A stretch of 64,000 nt of DNA from Angiostrongylus vasorum (lineage: Eukaryota > Nematoda > Chromadorea > Rhabditida > Metastrongylidae). The notes beneath the pieces were generated by a model. That model saw only the letters and a program-made list of their open reading frames with translations, was not told the origin of the DNA and did not search any database. Shown here one piece after another: positions 44,205 to 55,966 of this stretch. Location: contig JADANN010000160.1 in assembly GCA_018806985.1 (NCBI GenBank), forward strand, positions 1 through 64,000, in the 5' to 3' direction. Position 1 is the stretch's first letter, and each line of letters opens with the position of its first letter. The position numbers and the translations under genes are program-made.

Positions 44205-44567
44205 TTGGGTACTTGGAAGGCCCGTCCTTAATGGTTGTGTGGGCCACAGCATAATCTTCGTTTTTCGGAGTTTTGCTGATTTAGCTATTGTGTTTCCCTG
44301 GAGTTCCGACGTCCGCCTAGCCAATTCTGCCCCTCAGGCCGCCGCCACGACAGGCAGTCGCAGCTCTTGTGGATCAGATTGAGATTTGCCACCATGCGAC
44401 TAGTTTGATACCAGCACGGTGGTCGACCACGCTATTGGTTTACTCTTAGCTAGGCTTCCTGATAGAAAATCAGACTCCTTCTCAGCTTGGGAGACTCTGC
44501 AGTGGGGATGAATCTTCCTGCTGTACATCGCACCCCTACACCCAGAAACACCTCCCGGCCACGAGAC
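44205..44567 (-). mobile_element. SINE-D, full length
   Basis: Minus strand: tRNA-like head near 44567 (GGCCGGGAGGTGTTTCTGGG; GATTCATCCCC B-box-like), core GCATGGTGGCAAATCTCAAT, and 3' end GGACGGGCCTTCCAAGTACC CAAGTAAGT, the same kind of end as RTE-A. Confidence 0.75.
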
Positions 44568-44638
44568 TTTAAAACACTAAGTTTTAGCAAAGGATTTATA
44601 TGTGAGAGTACTTGTAAGACATGATATTGAGGGTACAG

Positions 44639-45157
44639 AAGAAAGAGCAAAAAGAAGGAAAGGGTGTCCTAGTGTGGAAATTACGTTAGCATTAAGGGAA
44701 TTCGTGCTGCAGGCGGTCCCGAGAAAGTTAGTGGTTTTTTTCAGCATTCGTCTTCTGTTAACTAGAGTAAATATTGGACAATTTATAATTTAGGTTATGA
44801 AACAAACGGCAATGGAGATCACTTACAGGACGACGTTGTAAGGCGCCATCCTGCAAAGCGGCAACTGAAAGCGCTGGACATCAGCAGTGATGGAGTAGTA
44901 GTGGAAAAAATACTGGTCCTATTTTCGATTTTTTCATCCTCAGTAGGAACTTCCAGAATTCCAGTTTTGCGGGCTACGTAACTCATTTAACGTCATCCAG
45001 TTTGCGCCATGCCTTCCGTTGTTCAGTGTGCGTCGACAAGCTATTTTTTTTTTTACAATTCCATGTGTTCAGATGTTTTCACGCTTATTGCACACCACTA
45101 TTCTCATTTCAGAATACTGAAAGATTGGTCCAGAGATTGCGTAGAAGGTGTATCTGA
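44639..45157 (+). CDS. Candidate host gene 3' end, three exons
   Basis: Exons 44639-44663, 44794-44894 and 45113-45157 join in phase: KKEQKEGKG, then YETNGNGDHLQDDVVRRHPA KRQLKALDISSDG, then NTERLVQRLRRRCI and stop. Acceptors ...GAGGGTACAG, ...TATAATTTAG, ...ATTCTCATTTCAG; donors GTGTCC and GTAGTA (weak). An alternative frame of the last exon stays open to 45227. Charged; no family recognised. Confidence 0.35.
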
Positions 45158-45494
45158 TCTAATGCAATTAACTGAGTGTGTAACACCTTCAGGACTTCCC
45201 ACTGTTCAAGCGACCAATGGTGTTTAAGAGAAAAAAGGACGTGTCATGTACGCTACAAATAGCTTTGTGCTCATATTGGAGCATCTCCGCCAAACTTTGT
45301 ACACTCATTCGACTCAGGTCATATGATGCTGAGTTCTCTCGACGGCTCTCAGAGGTACTCTTTCTTTTGCTTTTTTAAAAAAATAACGTGCATCAAATTT
45401 TATATTTAGTGTGGTGTTGTTTTTTTGGAAACGTGGATTTTCTCAATGTGTACATTGTTATTATGATGCTATTTTTGATAGCTGTTTGATTAAA

Positions 45495-45757
45495 AGCAAA
45501 AAAGCTGTCGGTGTTGGGCAAACTCTGGGAGATGTGACATGGATTCTACTTCATCAAGCATCGTTAGAGGTGACTGAATGCATATCTGGTCTTCACAAAG
45601 ATTCATGGAAGCCTACTGAGCCGGTCCTGCTCTCCTCCCAGACAAGTCTGGTACCAATTTGTCGACCCCGGAGGGATGGAAGGCTTGAGCTTGCGGCTCG
45701 GGATCGATCCCATATGTATTGCAGTGCACCACTAACAACTGCACTACACGCGCCCTC
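45495..45757 (-). mobile_element. SINE-A
   Basis: Head GCGTGTAGTGCAGTTGTTAG, B-box-like GGGATCGATCCC, core CAGACTTGTCTGGGAGGAGA, tail GACAGCTTTTTTGC. Confidence 0.75.
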
Positions 45758-46062
45758 TTTTAAATTTGTTTCTTATATCTCCACATTAGTTTTTCTATAA
45801 TCCCAACTTTTTTATTAGCTTTCGCTTAGCTGACTATTGATTCAAATCCTGATTATGACAGACTGATTCTGTCACTCAACCGACGTTAATATTACCTAAT
45901 GGGGGTTCACTATTGCCTTTTATATCAATGTCCTTCTCTTACTCTCATTCGTCCGGATTCAAGGCGGGTCACTTTTGCGGCTGTTCACGTGTGTTTCTCC
46001 ACTCATGCTACCTACTATTGCGGACGATATGAGTCTGCCCCTGTCGTGAGCAGTTCATACAA

Positions 46063-46323
46063 CTACAAAGCGAGTGCGGCAGTGAATTTTTGTTGAAATA
46101 TGTCCCAAGGTTCCCTAAAGGTTTTTTCATTTTTGCAATATGATCTTTTTCTTCGACGTTCCTTTCCGACCGTCCTCACTCTCATTTTCTCACCGGTGCT
46201 CGTATAACACCTCATGTCACCGAAGGATTTCGCCCAATTCATGAAATTTTCACGCCGCAGATGGAACGATGTGATTTCAGTTTTAAAAACACGGATGATT
46301 CGATACACTTCTTTACGTAGCAA
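46063..46323 (-). CDS. Coding-like ORF, basic, 86 codons
   Basis: No ATG at the start (TTG), so an exon is likely; a TAAAG acceptor-like site at ~46316. Reads EVYRIIRVFKTEITSFHLRR, NFMNWAKSFGDMRCYTSTGE, KERRRKRSYCKNEKTFREPW to a TAG. Composition favours a real protein over chance. Family unknown. Confidence 0.35.
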   Translation of the reverse strand: MLRKEVYRIIRVFKTEITSFHLRRENFMNWAKSFGDMRCYTSTGEKMRVRTVGKERRRKRSYCKNEKTFREPWDIFQQKFTAALAL

Positions 46324-46351
46324 CTTTTTTTAAATTCCCAGTAAAAGTGTT

Positions 46352-46404
46352 TTTGACAAGTAAAGTAACGACGCGAATTCTTGCGTCGTTATTTACTTGT
46401 CAAA
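46352..46404. repeat. Near-perfect hairpin, 22-bp arms
   Basis: TTTGACAAGTAAAGTAACGA-CGC (46352-46374) pairs with GCGTCGTTATTTACTTGTCA-AA (46383-46404), one bulged G, loop GAATTCTT. Confidence 0.9.
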
Positions 46405-46805
46405 GAATTCTTGAGACTTCCACTGAAATAAAGCATGATTCCTGCACTCTACTCTATTCCCTCAAAATGACAATAAAATATTCTCCGCATTCTGGCTTTC
46501 ATGCCCATGAAGATATCTCTGTGGCCTCCTCTGCTTTAATCTCTGTTGCGGGACAACGGAATTCGTGAAAAAGCTTCTTTAAAATATTATAGCTTAGCCT
46601 TTTCGGGCAACACCAGACACTACATGTGGTTGACAAGTTGTACACTACATATGTACATATGAAATTATAGCAAAAACCCTCTATGCTGTCGAAAAGAGCA
46701 GCCGAAAGAGCGTTAATGATGTGCGATCGACACTGTCCGCCTCTATCCTACGTGCGACTGTTTGTGAATGATAACGTCGCAAATGCGTTGAAACTGTGGA
46801 TTGCT

Positions 46806-47095
46806 TCAATGATGCTGAGATATTTGCAAAACTCCGGACCGCAGGTGTCTGCGATGGGGAACGTACGCGCTATTGTCCTTTCCGGGGAGTAACGCGTTCA
46901 CCACAACACCATGCGGGTCCTTCGTTTCGCCTGTTTCTCAGCTAGTTCTAAAAAAAAGAGTAGGCGGTAAATAATAAGTTGAAAATTGTGATCATAACTG
47001 CAGCCTCAGCTTAGCTGGGATTCGTTGCCGATTTGGGCCCCCAAATCAATCCCGCTGACGGGTGATTGCTGATGGCAAAAGATCGATAGGACTCT
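46806..47095. mobile_element. FB-B, outer minus arm and inner plus arm
   Basis: 46806-46950 matches the outer part of an arm (ATGATGCTGAGATATTTGCA; CACAACACCATGCGGGTCCT). 46998-47095 is the central part of the other arm (TCAGCTTAGCTGGGATTCGT; GACGGGTGATTGCTGATGGC). The outer half of the second arm is missing. Exon-like frames on both strands abut it at 46683-46805. Confidence 0.75.
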
Positions 47096-47264
47096 AGTCT
47101 TGCACTAGATGACATTAGATCCTATATCCAAGAGTAGGTACTAGAGAACTGCGGGTTGTTTTACGGCAAACCTTCTTTCACAACAATATGCAACATCAAT
47201 AGGTGAATAAAAACTGAGTTCATACACGGCATTTCGAAATTTATGCTGATCTCACCATACAATT

Positions 47265-47453
47265 TCACACCCTCATCGTTCCAAGCAGAAGCGTGCTTTC
47301 GGGTCTAAAATTTCTTAATGCCTTACATTGACATGTTTTGGCTTTCTTGCATTTTTTTGTGCACGAGTTCCCACTGTCGCACTTAGAAACACCAGTCGGC
47401 ATGATGTCGGGCTCGACATCCACCTCTGAGCTTAGCTGTTGAGCGACGCGTGC
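47265..47453 (-). CDS. Cys-rich exon
   Basis: Acceptor ...CACTTATAG, phase 0, 62 residues to TGA; a CAAT|GTAAGG donor at 47326 would shorten it to 42. Contains VSKCDSGNSCTKKCKKAKTC QCK: C-x5-C-x3-C-x5-C-x-C, EGF- or disintegrin-like in density but no family fits clearly. Confidence 0.35.
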   Translation of the reverse strand, partial: ARVAQQLSSEVDVEPDIMPTGVSKCDSGNSCTKKCKKAKTCQCKALRNFRPESTLLLGTMRV

Positions 47454-47650
47454 CTATAAGTGAAAATTTGACATCAAATGGAGTAGAGTGAGAACTATGT
47501 GAGCGTTTGTGCTAAGGGCTCCTGCGTTTGATATTTTGAAGTGGTTAAAAAACTTCCATATGTTGAACAGTGATTTTGGAATTTACTTGGGTTGAACGTG
47601 TTTAAAAAGCTTAATGACGGAAATTATCAGTCTTATAGTAGTACTCGCTA

Positions 47651-48116
47651 ATGAAACGAAGAACAAATTACAGAGAACAGAACGAACCCACATTAGAAAA
47701 CTGGTTATGGTATTGAGATTCACTAAAAGTTACTAAATCGGCGTTATGGCGAACACCAACATGGGATGATAATCTCGCTTGTACAAATTCCATCAACTTT
47801 GATAGTCACTTGAAGAAGAATGAAATGAGATATAATCATCACGTTGACTTCATCAAGGAAGTACAAGTGTCGAAAATCAATGACATGACACAAAGTTTGC
47901 AGCGATGGTCTTTCTTAAAAAGATGTGCTAACTCCGTTGAGTTCTAAATAATAAGGCTCTGATGCAATGACTATTAATGTATTGTTGCATGAATGGATGT
48001 GGCAAGGAAAAGTTAGTGTGTTTTCTTCCGTAGACGAATTACAACTAGTAGTGCGGCTAGTCAAGGTTGAAGGTTGGTTGCACAACATTGTGAAGCCATC
48101 AAAAGACCTTTTGTAA
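47651..48116 (+). pseudogene. Interrupted coding frame
   Basis: ATG 47651 opens MKRRTNYREQNEPTLENWLW-Y, then one in-frame TGA (47714-47716), then 76 open codons (SALWRTPTWDDNLACTNSIN; HHVDFIKEVQVSKINDMTQS) to TAA 47947. 47967-48116 in another frame reads MTINVLLHEWMWQGKVSVFS and ELQLVVRLVKVEGWLHNIVK. It looks like one decayed gene or transposase; alternatively exons, as an AG follows the TGA. Confidence 0.35.
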
Positions 48117-48210
48117 CACTAGTGATGAATAGCCACATTTATCATTCACCTAATAATGGTCTGGTACTCAAGTACCAACGTTCAAACAAACGATATTCAC
48201 CAATGCGACG

Positions 48211-48429
48211 GTGCATCCGTACTCCTCATTCACTGATCTGTTGGAGACCATCGTCACCTCAGAATGCTACACAGTTTTGCAGATAGGGGAAGTGGAGGAT
48301 TTCCTTTATCGAGTCATTCTCCACTATCGCTATGTTTTATGTCGAAGGGAAGGAAAGAAAACAAACCGGAGGTGGAGAAATTTTTTGGAACACCTTTTCG
48401 AAAGCAGGTTTCTCGTTCTTCTGCTCTAA
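48211..48429 (+). CDS. Hypothetical ORF, 72 codons
   Basis: GTG-started frame with TDLLETIVTSECYTVLQIGE, VEDFLYRVILHYRYVLC and a basic KKTNRRWRNF end. May continue the decayed locus at 47651-48116. No family recognised. Confidence 0.25.
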   Translation: MHPYSSFTDLLETIVTSECYTVLQIGEVEDFLYRVILHYRYVLCRREGKKTNRRWRNFLEHLFESRFLVLLL

Positions 48430-48929
48430 TTTTGTGTCCACCTCAGCATAACATGAAGCAGAAACGGTAGACGACCTTCCCTTTTTTCCACCGTACGCAT
48501 TTTCCAAAGCTCCATATGCAACATACTAGTGCAATCATCATCTGAAATAATTTTTTTCCTTCGTGTTTAAGAAATAACTACAGGTGCTTATTTGAAGAAC
48601 TCTAAAAGCAAGGGAAAGAGAGTGCTTCACCTGTAAAATGAAGTAACTCAGTGTGAACGACCGTCCAACAAGAACGGTATGCTGCGAGTTGGAAGCGTTG
48701 CTGTGTAGAGATTGGATGATAATTTCACATCAATATTTTTAACAAACTGCATTTCTTTTGAGGAGCGGTCTCCATTCGGTTAGCCCTTTCTAAAGGGAAG
48801 GCGGCAGTATAAATGCATTCCAAATGCTACCATAAAACGTTGGTGGATCAATGGGGTAGACTACCTGTTACCATTTGCCGAATTGATCTGTTCCCCTCGT
48901 CTGGTGTTTATGTAGATATACACATATAT
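48430..48929. other. Spacer with one weak minus exon
   Basis: 48700-48602 on the minus strand follows ...CTCTACACAG and reads 32 residues (QRFQLAAYRSCWT...) to TAG. Otherwise no signal. Confidence 0.3.
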
Positions 48930-51900
48930 CCCACGGATCTCCCTCATATGAGGGATCTCGAGTCGGTTGGTCGCGAGGCTACGTGGCGCGTCCCAGGTGG
49001 CAGAAGATGGGATGTTAATCGTTGACCAAAAACGACCTCTGCATCTCTGAGACGCAGACTGTTCCAAGGGATGAATTCCCTGTTTCTGCTGCGCCGTTTT
49101 GCACATACTTTCTGTATTTACAATGGCGTATCCGTGCATGCATGCATGAGTGTGCTCCTGTTTATGCGAATTGTATTCCAAGAGTCAGTTCGGCCAAAAG
49201 CACTGCAATAAAGTGACAGGGAAGTATATGGGAGGCGGTTAGGGACTCGCCTCCAATAAATAACCTCTTTGTCCACTCTGGGAGAAACAAACAAGCTATC
49301 CATGAGTGCCTCGGCCTGCGCGTTCAGAGCTCAGCAAGCTATACACGGATATCAGAAACGTAAACACAGTAAAAAAAACGGGCCTCATTCCCCTGACCCC
49401 GAAAGAGCCCCCAATTCGGCAGCGTGGGGTGGGACGAGTACGCAGATGCAGCTGAAAACTCAGGGCCAATGGAAGCTGCCTGGATTGCAAAGAACTAACG
49501 TGACGATCTGTACCTACAATGCACCTACACTTGCATCCAAGTCCTCGATAGAAGACTTGCTCATGCATGCAAGAAGGATAAGGTACGACGTCACCGGCCT
49601 GGCCGAGACGAGACGACGCCACCCATTCAACGCCGTCTATGACATCGGAGAAGAACTGTTCCTCGGAACATGCAACAGTAGAGGAGTCGGCGGCGACGCG
49701 TTCTCGTCAACACGAGTTTGTCCATGAACATTGATTCATTCGAACAGCTAACAACCCAAATCGGACGTTTACGACTAAAGAGATGTGGCTCAATACCGGC
49801 TTTGACAGTCTCTGTTGTTTCTGCGCCCACATCAAACTATGACGATAAAGAAGTCGAAGTGTTCTAGATGAACTTGGAGAAGTTCTACAGAGAAGACTAT
49901 GCATTCTTCAAGGTCAACATTGGAGATTTTAACGCTAAGAATGGACCAAGAAGAACGTCTGGAGAACGTCACATTGGGACCAACGGATTTGAATGGAACA
50001 GGCAGGCCGAGCAGCTGCCTGAGTTTACCATGATGACATCCGTCGTAACTCACAATTCCAGCAGCCCCACCTTCAACGCTGGACGTGGGACTCCCAGTTT
50101 GGGAGTAGCATAACGAAATAGACCACATCAGGGGTAAATAGAAAGTTTTGCCTTGCCGATGTTGTCGTTGTCCTAAGATTCTACACGGGATCAGACCATC
50201 GCCTCCCTCGTGCAAGATTTCATTTCTCGCGAAAGGAGAAAAAACCTGATAAATATGAAGAACGGAGCCCCAAAACCACCATCAACTGGGACTTATTCAA
50301 ACGAGGGAATACGATCAGCTCACTCAACATCTTTACGTTACGCTATGAAACCAGAGAGTTCGAAAGTCACCAAGAGACGTCTGTCTCCAGAAACACTCGA
50401 ACTGATACGTCAGCTTGGAATCGCACGAGCTGCAGGCAACCGCGAACTAACGTCCGAACTTGCAAAACAATGCAGACAGGCGATAAAAGATCTTAAGGAG
50501 TGAAGAGCAGCAGTCATGGTCGAAGCAGCGGAGGCTGGGGAAAGCATTCGCAAAGCCCACCGATGCCTGGCCAGTTACAAAACCAAGACGATTGCACTCC
50601 GATGCCCGGGACGGAACTGTTATGGCGTCCAGAAAGGCAATAGAGAAAGTTGTTCACGAATACTGCTTAGATCTCTTCAATAACCGCATCCACCTTCCGT
50701 CATATGAAATAACGGAGGATGGATATGTTGTACCACCGGTTCTCCCTTCCGAAATCCGACATGCCATTTCGTCGGTGAAAAACCCAACAGCACCAGGTCC
50801 GGACAGGATAAGACCAGAACACCTGAAGAACCTTCCGCCAGTCCTCGTAAACACACTAGCTCGGCTCTTCACATGTTATCTGTCTGAATGCAAGGTCCCC
50901 TACTCAGTGGAAGACCAACAAGACCGTGTCATTGTTCAAGAAGGGTGAACTACGCGATATCGGCAACTATCGTCCAATCTGCCTACTGTCTGTCGTCTAC
51001 AAACTTTTCACTCAAAGTCATCCTGAACAGGATTGACAGAACACTGGACGAAGGACAGCCATCTGAGCAAGCAGGGTTTCGAAAAGGATTTAGTACGATG
51101 GACCACATCCACATAACTACAAGACTCAGTGAAGTATCACGAGAGTACAAAAGACCGCTCTGTCTCACTGTCATCGATTTAAAGAAGGCCTTTGACTCAA
51201 CTGAGATACAACCAGTCATGGAAGCCCTTGATAGTTAGGGTAGTCCCTCATCAGCACATAAAGATCCTTTGTGAGAAAATCTCACAACCAAGACAACCAA
51301 GAAATCACCATTCTACGAAGATAATAACGTCGACGTCAAAAATGTGGTTAGCCAATGCGATACTACCTCGCCAAAATTATTTACCGCGACTCGAGAACGT
51401 CATGCGAGCACAGGAATGGGAAAACATGGAAGTGAACAACGGTTGTCGAAATTACAACATTTTCGTTTTTGCTGATAACATCATTCTTATAGCACCAGGC
51501 ATTAGCCAAGCGGAACGTATGCTTGCCGACTTTGATAATGTCTGCAGAAAGATTGGCATTCAACCAATTCTCACAAAAAACGATGTTCATGAGGAACGGA
51601 TTGGTTATGTGTGCTCATTCACCTTCAAAGGAATGAATATCTCCGAATGCTCCAGTTACGTCTATGGGTCGGCAAATCAACATGATAAGCGACTCAGCCC
51701 CAGAGTTGAGAAGGAAAAGAGAATGGCTTCGGCCTTTACCAGAACATCGAACATGTAGTGAAGAGAACAAAGGACACCCGACTCCGTATCCACCTTTTCG
51801 ACTCTATGTTACTTCCTGCCTTAACGTATGCGTCAGAAACCTGGTCGCTTCGTAAGCAGGGATGAAAGATCACTCAACGTTAATGGACGCGCAGTCGAAA

Positions 51901-51948
51901 GGATGATGCTAGGAGTATCCGGTGTCACACAAGTAAGGGAAGGAATTA
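48930..51948 (+). mobile_element. RTE-B, longest copy
   Basis: 48930-49490 is probable 5' leader. The endonuclease begins ~49491: [40 protein letters not shown], then [20 protein letters not shown]. The linker KRRLSPETLELIRQLGIARA follows. The RT has PTAPGPDRIRPEHLKNLPPV, NYRP block (50961), EQAGFRKGFSTMDHIHITTR, VIDLKKAFDSTEIQPVMEAL, VFADNIILIAPGISQAERML (YADD-box now FADN) and ECSSYVYGSANQHDKRLSPR. The 3' end is lost at ~51948. Several frameshifts and the altered catalytic box make it inactive. Confidence 0.9.
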
Positions 51949-52294
51949 TTGACCCAGACAATGGTTTCTTTTTTTTAATGGTTTCTTCCTGAGGCTATGA
52001 ATGAGACAATGGTTTCATGATGGGCAAACATGAGGTTGCTACTTTATTCTTTAGTCGCAAATAAAGCGACAGATTTTACCTTTTCCAGAGCGTTGAAAGG
52101 TGAAACTGACTGCAATGTACTGAGACAAACAGTCTGACAACCCCAGCAGAAAAAACACCGCAATACCTAATTTTTGAATTACCTTTGAAACAAATTACCT
52201 TCTTCGCACGATCACTGCTTTCCATGAGTCTTCCAGTGAGTATTCAACGTGAAGACCAACCTTGCAGAACTCACATGGAAGGGTAATGGGCTGA

Positions 52295-52405
52295 GCTAAA
52301 ACAGGTTAAAACATCGGTCAGGGATATTGTACGAGATCTCGCGTGATAGTGAGGTATTCCTAACTGCGGTTCATTTACGGATTCTTGAAATTTGAAAGCG
52401 GGATA
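52295..52405 (-). mobile_element. Penelope-like C-terminal fragment
   Basis: Minus strand matches the PLE C terminus (AATACCTCACTATCACGCGA; GATCTCGTACAATATCCC), as at 24675-24790. Confidence 0.5.
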
Positions 52406-52638
52406 TCTGCCTCGCTGGACGTCTTTTCTATCATGCTTGCCTTAATTAATGATTATGATGTAAATCGTAGTATCATAATATCTAAATGGTAAAGTAATAG
52501 GGGAGTGTTCATCGAACAACAGCTCAAATGAACAAAGCCTTTGAGTAAAACACTTCGTATGAGTTTCACGTTCACACCTCAGTGATTTGGCTTCGCTGAT
52601 TCGGTGGAATTTCGATATCTACTTATTTATTTGATTAG

Positions 52639-52788
52639 TTTCTCGTTGGCCGTGCCAAACAATGAAGCTAAAGGAAGGTCTTTACTATTTCACGTAGAGG
52701 GGAAACTGTTCACAGGCGATCAGTTCGGAGCAGATTCAAAATTCTGCTCTATTCGATGCAATGATTTAGGGAATACTAGACTTGAGAG
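52639..52788 (+). CDS. Exon, possibly transthyretin-like family
   Basis: Acceptor ...TTATTTGATTAG, 49 codons, donor AG|GTAACC, phase 2 to phase 2. FSLAVPNNEAKGRSLLF looks like the end of a signal peptide and mature N terminus; FHVEGKLFTGDQFGADSKF recalls the V-x-G-x-L-x-C-(N/G)-x-x-P-A first strand of nematode transthyretin-like proteins, but the Cys is replaced by Thr. The upstream hydrophobic IYLISFSLAV stays in frame before the acceptor. The family call is inference. Confidence 0.35.
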
Positions 52789-53126
52789 GTAACCTGATGT
52801 GTGATCAGTCGTTAAGACGGACAAATTGCAAACACAACCCTCGAAAATAAGAGAATAGTGCGATTAGACTTTGCTATTCTGAACGAAGGAGTAGCATCAC
52901 AATAGTAGAAATAGGAAAATAGGAAAGGTAACCGTTATAGAAATAAAAAACCGGGTTGCCGTTCTCTTCAATAAATATGTGGTTTTTTTTTGAAACAAAA
53001 ACGCCACCAAATTTTGTAGGCGCAAATGTGTACCACACTTTATATTTTTTTCAAACAATACAGAGCGCATTTGTTTTCCAGATCGAGCGAGCAATTAGCG
53101 AAGCGATTAAGCGAATGATGTCGTAG

Positions 53127-53303
53127 AAATATTTGGAAGAGGAGTCGGGACTGAAACCCTTCTGGCTCTATTCACTTATACGGGACCAGGACTGCCATAT
53201 TCCTTCGTTAATGGAAATATGTGAAGGTAGAGTTTTGTTCGACTTTGTTTCAAGATTAAAGCTATGTGCTGTACGAGAACTAGTCAGTATTATGTTTCAG
53301 TAA
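53127..53303 (+). CDS. Possible exon, 58 residues
   Basis: Acceptor ...GATGTCGTAG, phase 0, KYLEEESGLKPFWLYSLIRD then CHIPSLMEICEGRVLFDFVS to TAA; an internal GAAG|GTAGAG donor is possible at 53226. A coding-like frame with a GTAAAA donor also ends at 53513. Unknown. Confidence 0.3.
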   Translation, partial: KYLEEESGLKPFWLYSLIRDQDCHIPSLMEICEGRVLFDFVSRLKLCAVRELVSIMFQ

Positions 53304-53603
53304 TCTCTTGAGGAATATATATTCAATATTTTTTTTTCGAAATCTCTCCATTGAATGAACTGGTGTTTTTTTGACAGACTATAGCTACTTGCTTTAGCTT
53401 AAAGCACTTAATCTATAATTCTTCTATATGGTGGTACTTCATATGTGGAATGCGACGTCCAGCTCCAGATTGGAGCTCACTTGTGTTCTTCCAGACCATA
53501 CTACGACAGGTAAAATTATAAAGACATGAAGCAAGAAATTCAGGTACGCCAAATTAAGTCCTCATTTCGCAAGGGGCATAGGTACATTTGCCCACAGTCG
53601 GAG

Positions 53604-53737
53604 GCGTGTAGCGCAGTGGCGTCCTGCAATACTTACGGGATCGATCCCCGCGCCGAACGCTCACCAAGCTTTCCTAACTCCGAGGCTGGCAAATTAGTAC
53701 AACAGTTGTCTGGGAGGAGATGCATACTTGTATATAA

Positions 53738-53740
<3 letters not shown>
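53604..53740 (+). mobile_element. SINE-A, 3'-truncated
   Basis: Head GGCGTGTAGCGCAGTGGCGT and B-box-like GGGATCGATCCCCGCGCC intact; stops after GTCTGGGAGGAGATGCATAC and runs into the TA array. Confidence 0.8.

Positions 53741-53821
<81 letters not shown>
53741..53821. repeat. (TA)40 microsatellite
   Basis: Pure TA run between SINE-A and SINE-D. Confidence 0.95.
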
Positions 53822-53825
53822 CTTA

Positions 53826-54178
53826 CTTGACAATTGAACGGCCCTTCCTCACTGGTTGTGCGGGCCCCAGCATTATCTTCATTCTTCGGAGATTTGCTGG
53901 CTAACCCATTGTGGCTCCCTGCAATCCCGAGGTCCGCCTGGCCAAAGTCTTCCTCAGGTCTTCACCACCACAGGCAGTCACAGCCCTTGTGGATCAGAAG
54001 GAGATTTGCCACCATGCGACTTTGGTACCAGGACGGTAGTGGATTCTGGTATTGGTTTACTCTTAGCAAGGCTTTCTGATGGAAACGCGGGTCTCCTTCC
54101 CAGCTTGGGAGACCCTGCCACGGGAGTGAATACCTCCGCTGTACATCGCAGTCCGACACCCAGGAACACCCTCCAGCC
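53826..54178 (-). mobile_element. SINE-D, full length
   Basis: Minus strand: head GGCTGGAGGGTGTTCCTGGG, GTATTCACTCCCG, core GTCGCATGGTGGCAAATCTC, 3' end GGAAGGGCCGTTCAATTGTC AAGTAAGT. Its 5' end touches the CATA array. Confidence 0.8.
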
Positions 54179-54180
54179 AA

Positions 54181-55922
54181 CATACATACATACATACATA
54201 CATACATACATACATACATACATACATACATACATACATACATACATACATACATACATACATACATACATACATACATACATACATACATACATACATA
54301 CATACATACATACATACATACATACATACATACATACATACATACATACATACATACATACATACATACATACATACATACATACATACATACATACATA
54401 CATACATACATACATACATACATACATACATACATACATACATACATACATACATACATACATACATACATACATACATACATACATACATACATACATA
54501 CATACATACATACATACATGCATACATACATACATACATACATACATACATACATACATACATACATACATACATACATACATACATACATACATACATA
54601 CATACATACATACATACATACATACATACATACATACATACATACATACATACATACATACATACATACATACATACATACATACATACATACATACATA
54701 CATACATACATACATACATACATACATACATACATACATACATACATACATACATACATACATACATACATACATACATACATACATACATACATACATA
54801 CATACATACATACATACATACATACATACATACATACATACATACATACATACATACATACATACATACATACATACATACATACATACATACATACATA
54901 CATACATACATACATACATACATACATACATACATACATACATACATACATACATACATACATACATACATACATACATACATACATACATACATACATA
55001 CATACATACATACATACATACATACATACATACATACATACATACATACATACATACATACATACATACATACATACATACATACATACATACATACATA
55101 CATACATACATACATACATACATACATACATACATACATACATACATACATACATACATACATACATACATACATACATACATACATACATACATACATA
55201 CATACATACATACATACATACATACATACATACATACATACATACATACATACATACATACATACATACATACATACATACATACATACATACATACATA
55301 CATACATACATACATACATACATACATACATACATACATACATACATACATACATACATACATACATACATACATACATACATACATACATACATACATA
55401 CATACATACATACATACATACATACATACATACATACATACATACATACATACATACATACATACATACATACATACATACATACATACATACATACATA
55501 CATACATACATACATACATACATACATACATACATACATACATACATACATACATACATACATACATACATACATACATACATACATACATACATACATA
55601 CATACATACATACATACATACATACATACATACATACATACATACATACATACATACATACATACATACATACATACATACATACATACATACATACATA
55701 CATACATACATACATACATACATACATACATACATACATACATACATACATACATACATACATACATACATACATACATACATACATACATACATACATA
55801 CATACATACATACATACATACATACATACATACATACATACATACATACATACATACATACATACATACATACATACATACATACATACATACATACATA
55901 CATACATACATACATACATACA

Positions 55923-55954
<32 letters not shown>

Positions 55955-55966
55955 CATACATACATA
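54181..55966. repeat. (CATA)n array, ~446 units, 1.79 kb
   Basis: Nearly pure tetranucleotide. Only two interruptions seen: A to G at 54520 and a TATACATA slip at about 55950. It generates 489-703-codon frames on both strands that are artefacts of the repeat. Confidence 0.97.

Noticed and set aside
49296..51219. Antisense ORFs across the RTE-B copy (also 1346-1774, 22163-22741, 60237-60584 for RTE-A)
   Set aside because: Shadows of retrotransposon coding strands, explained by the sense-strand RT and endonuclease motifs.
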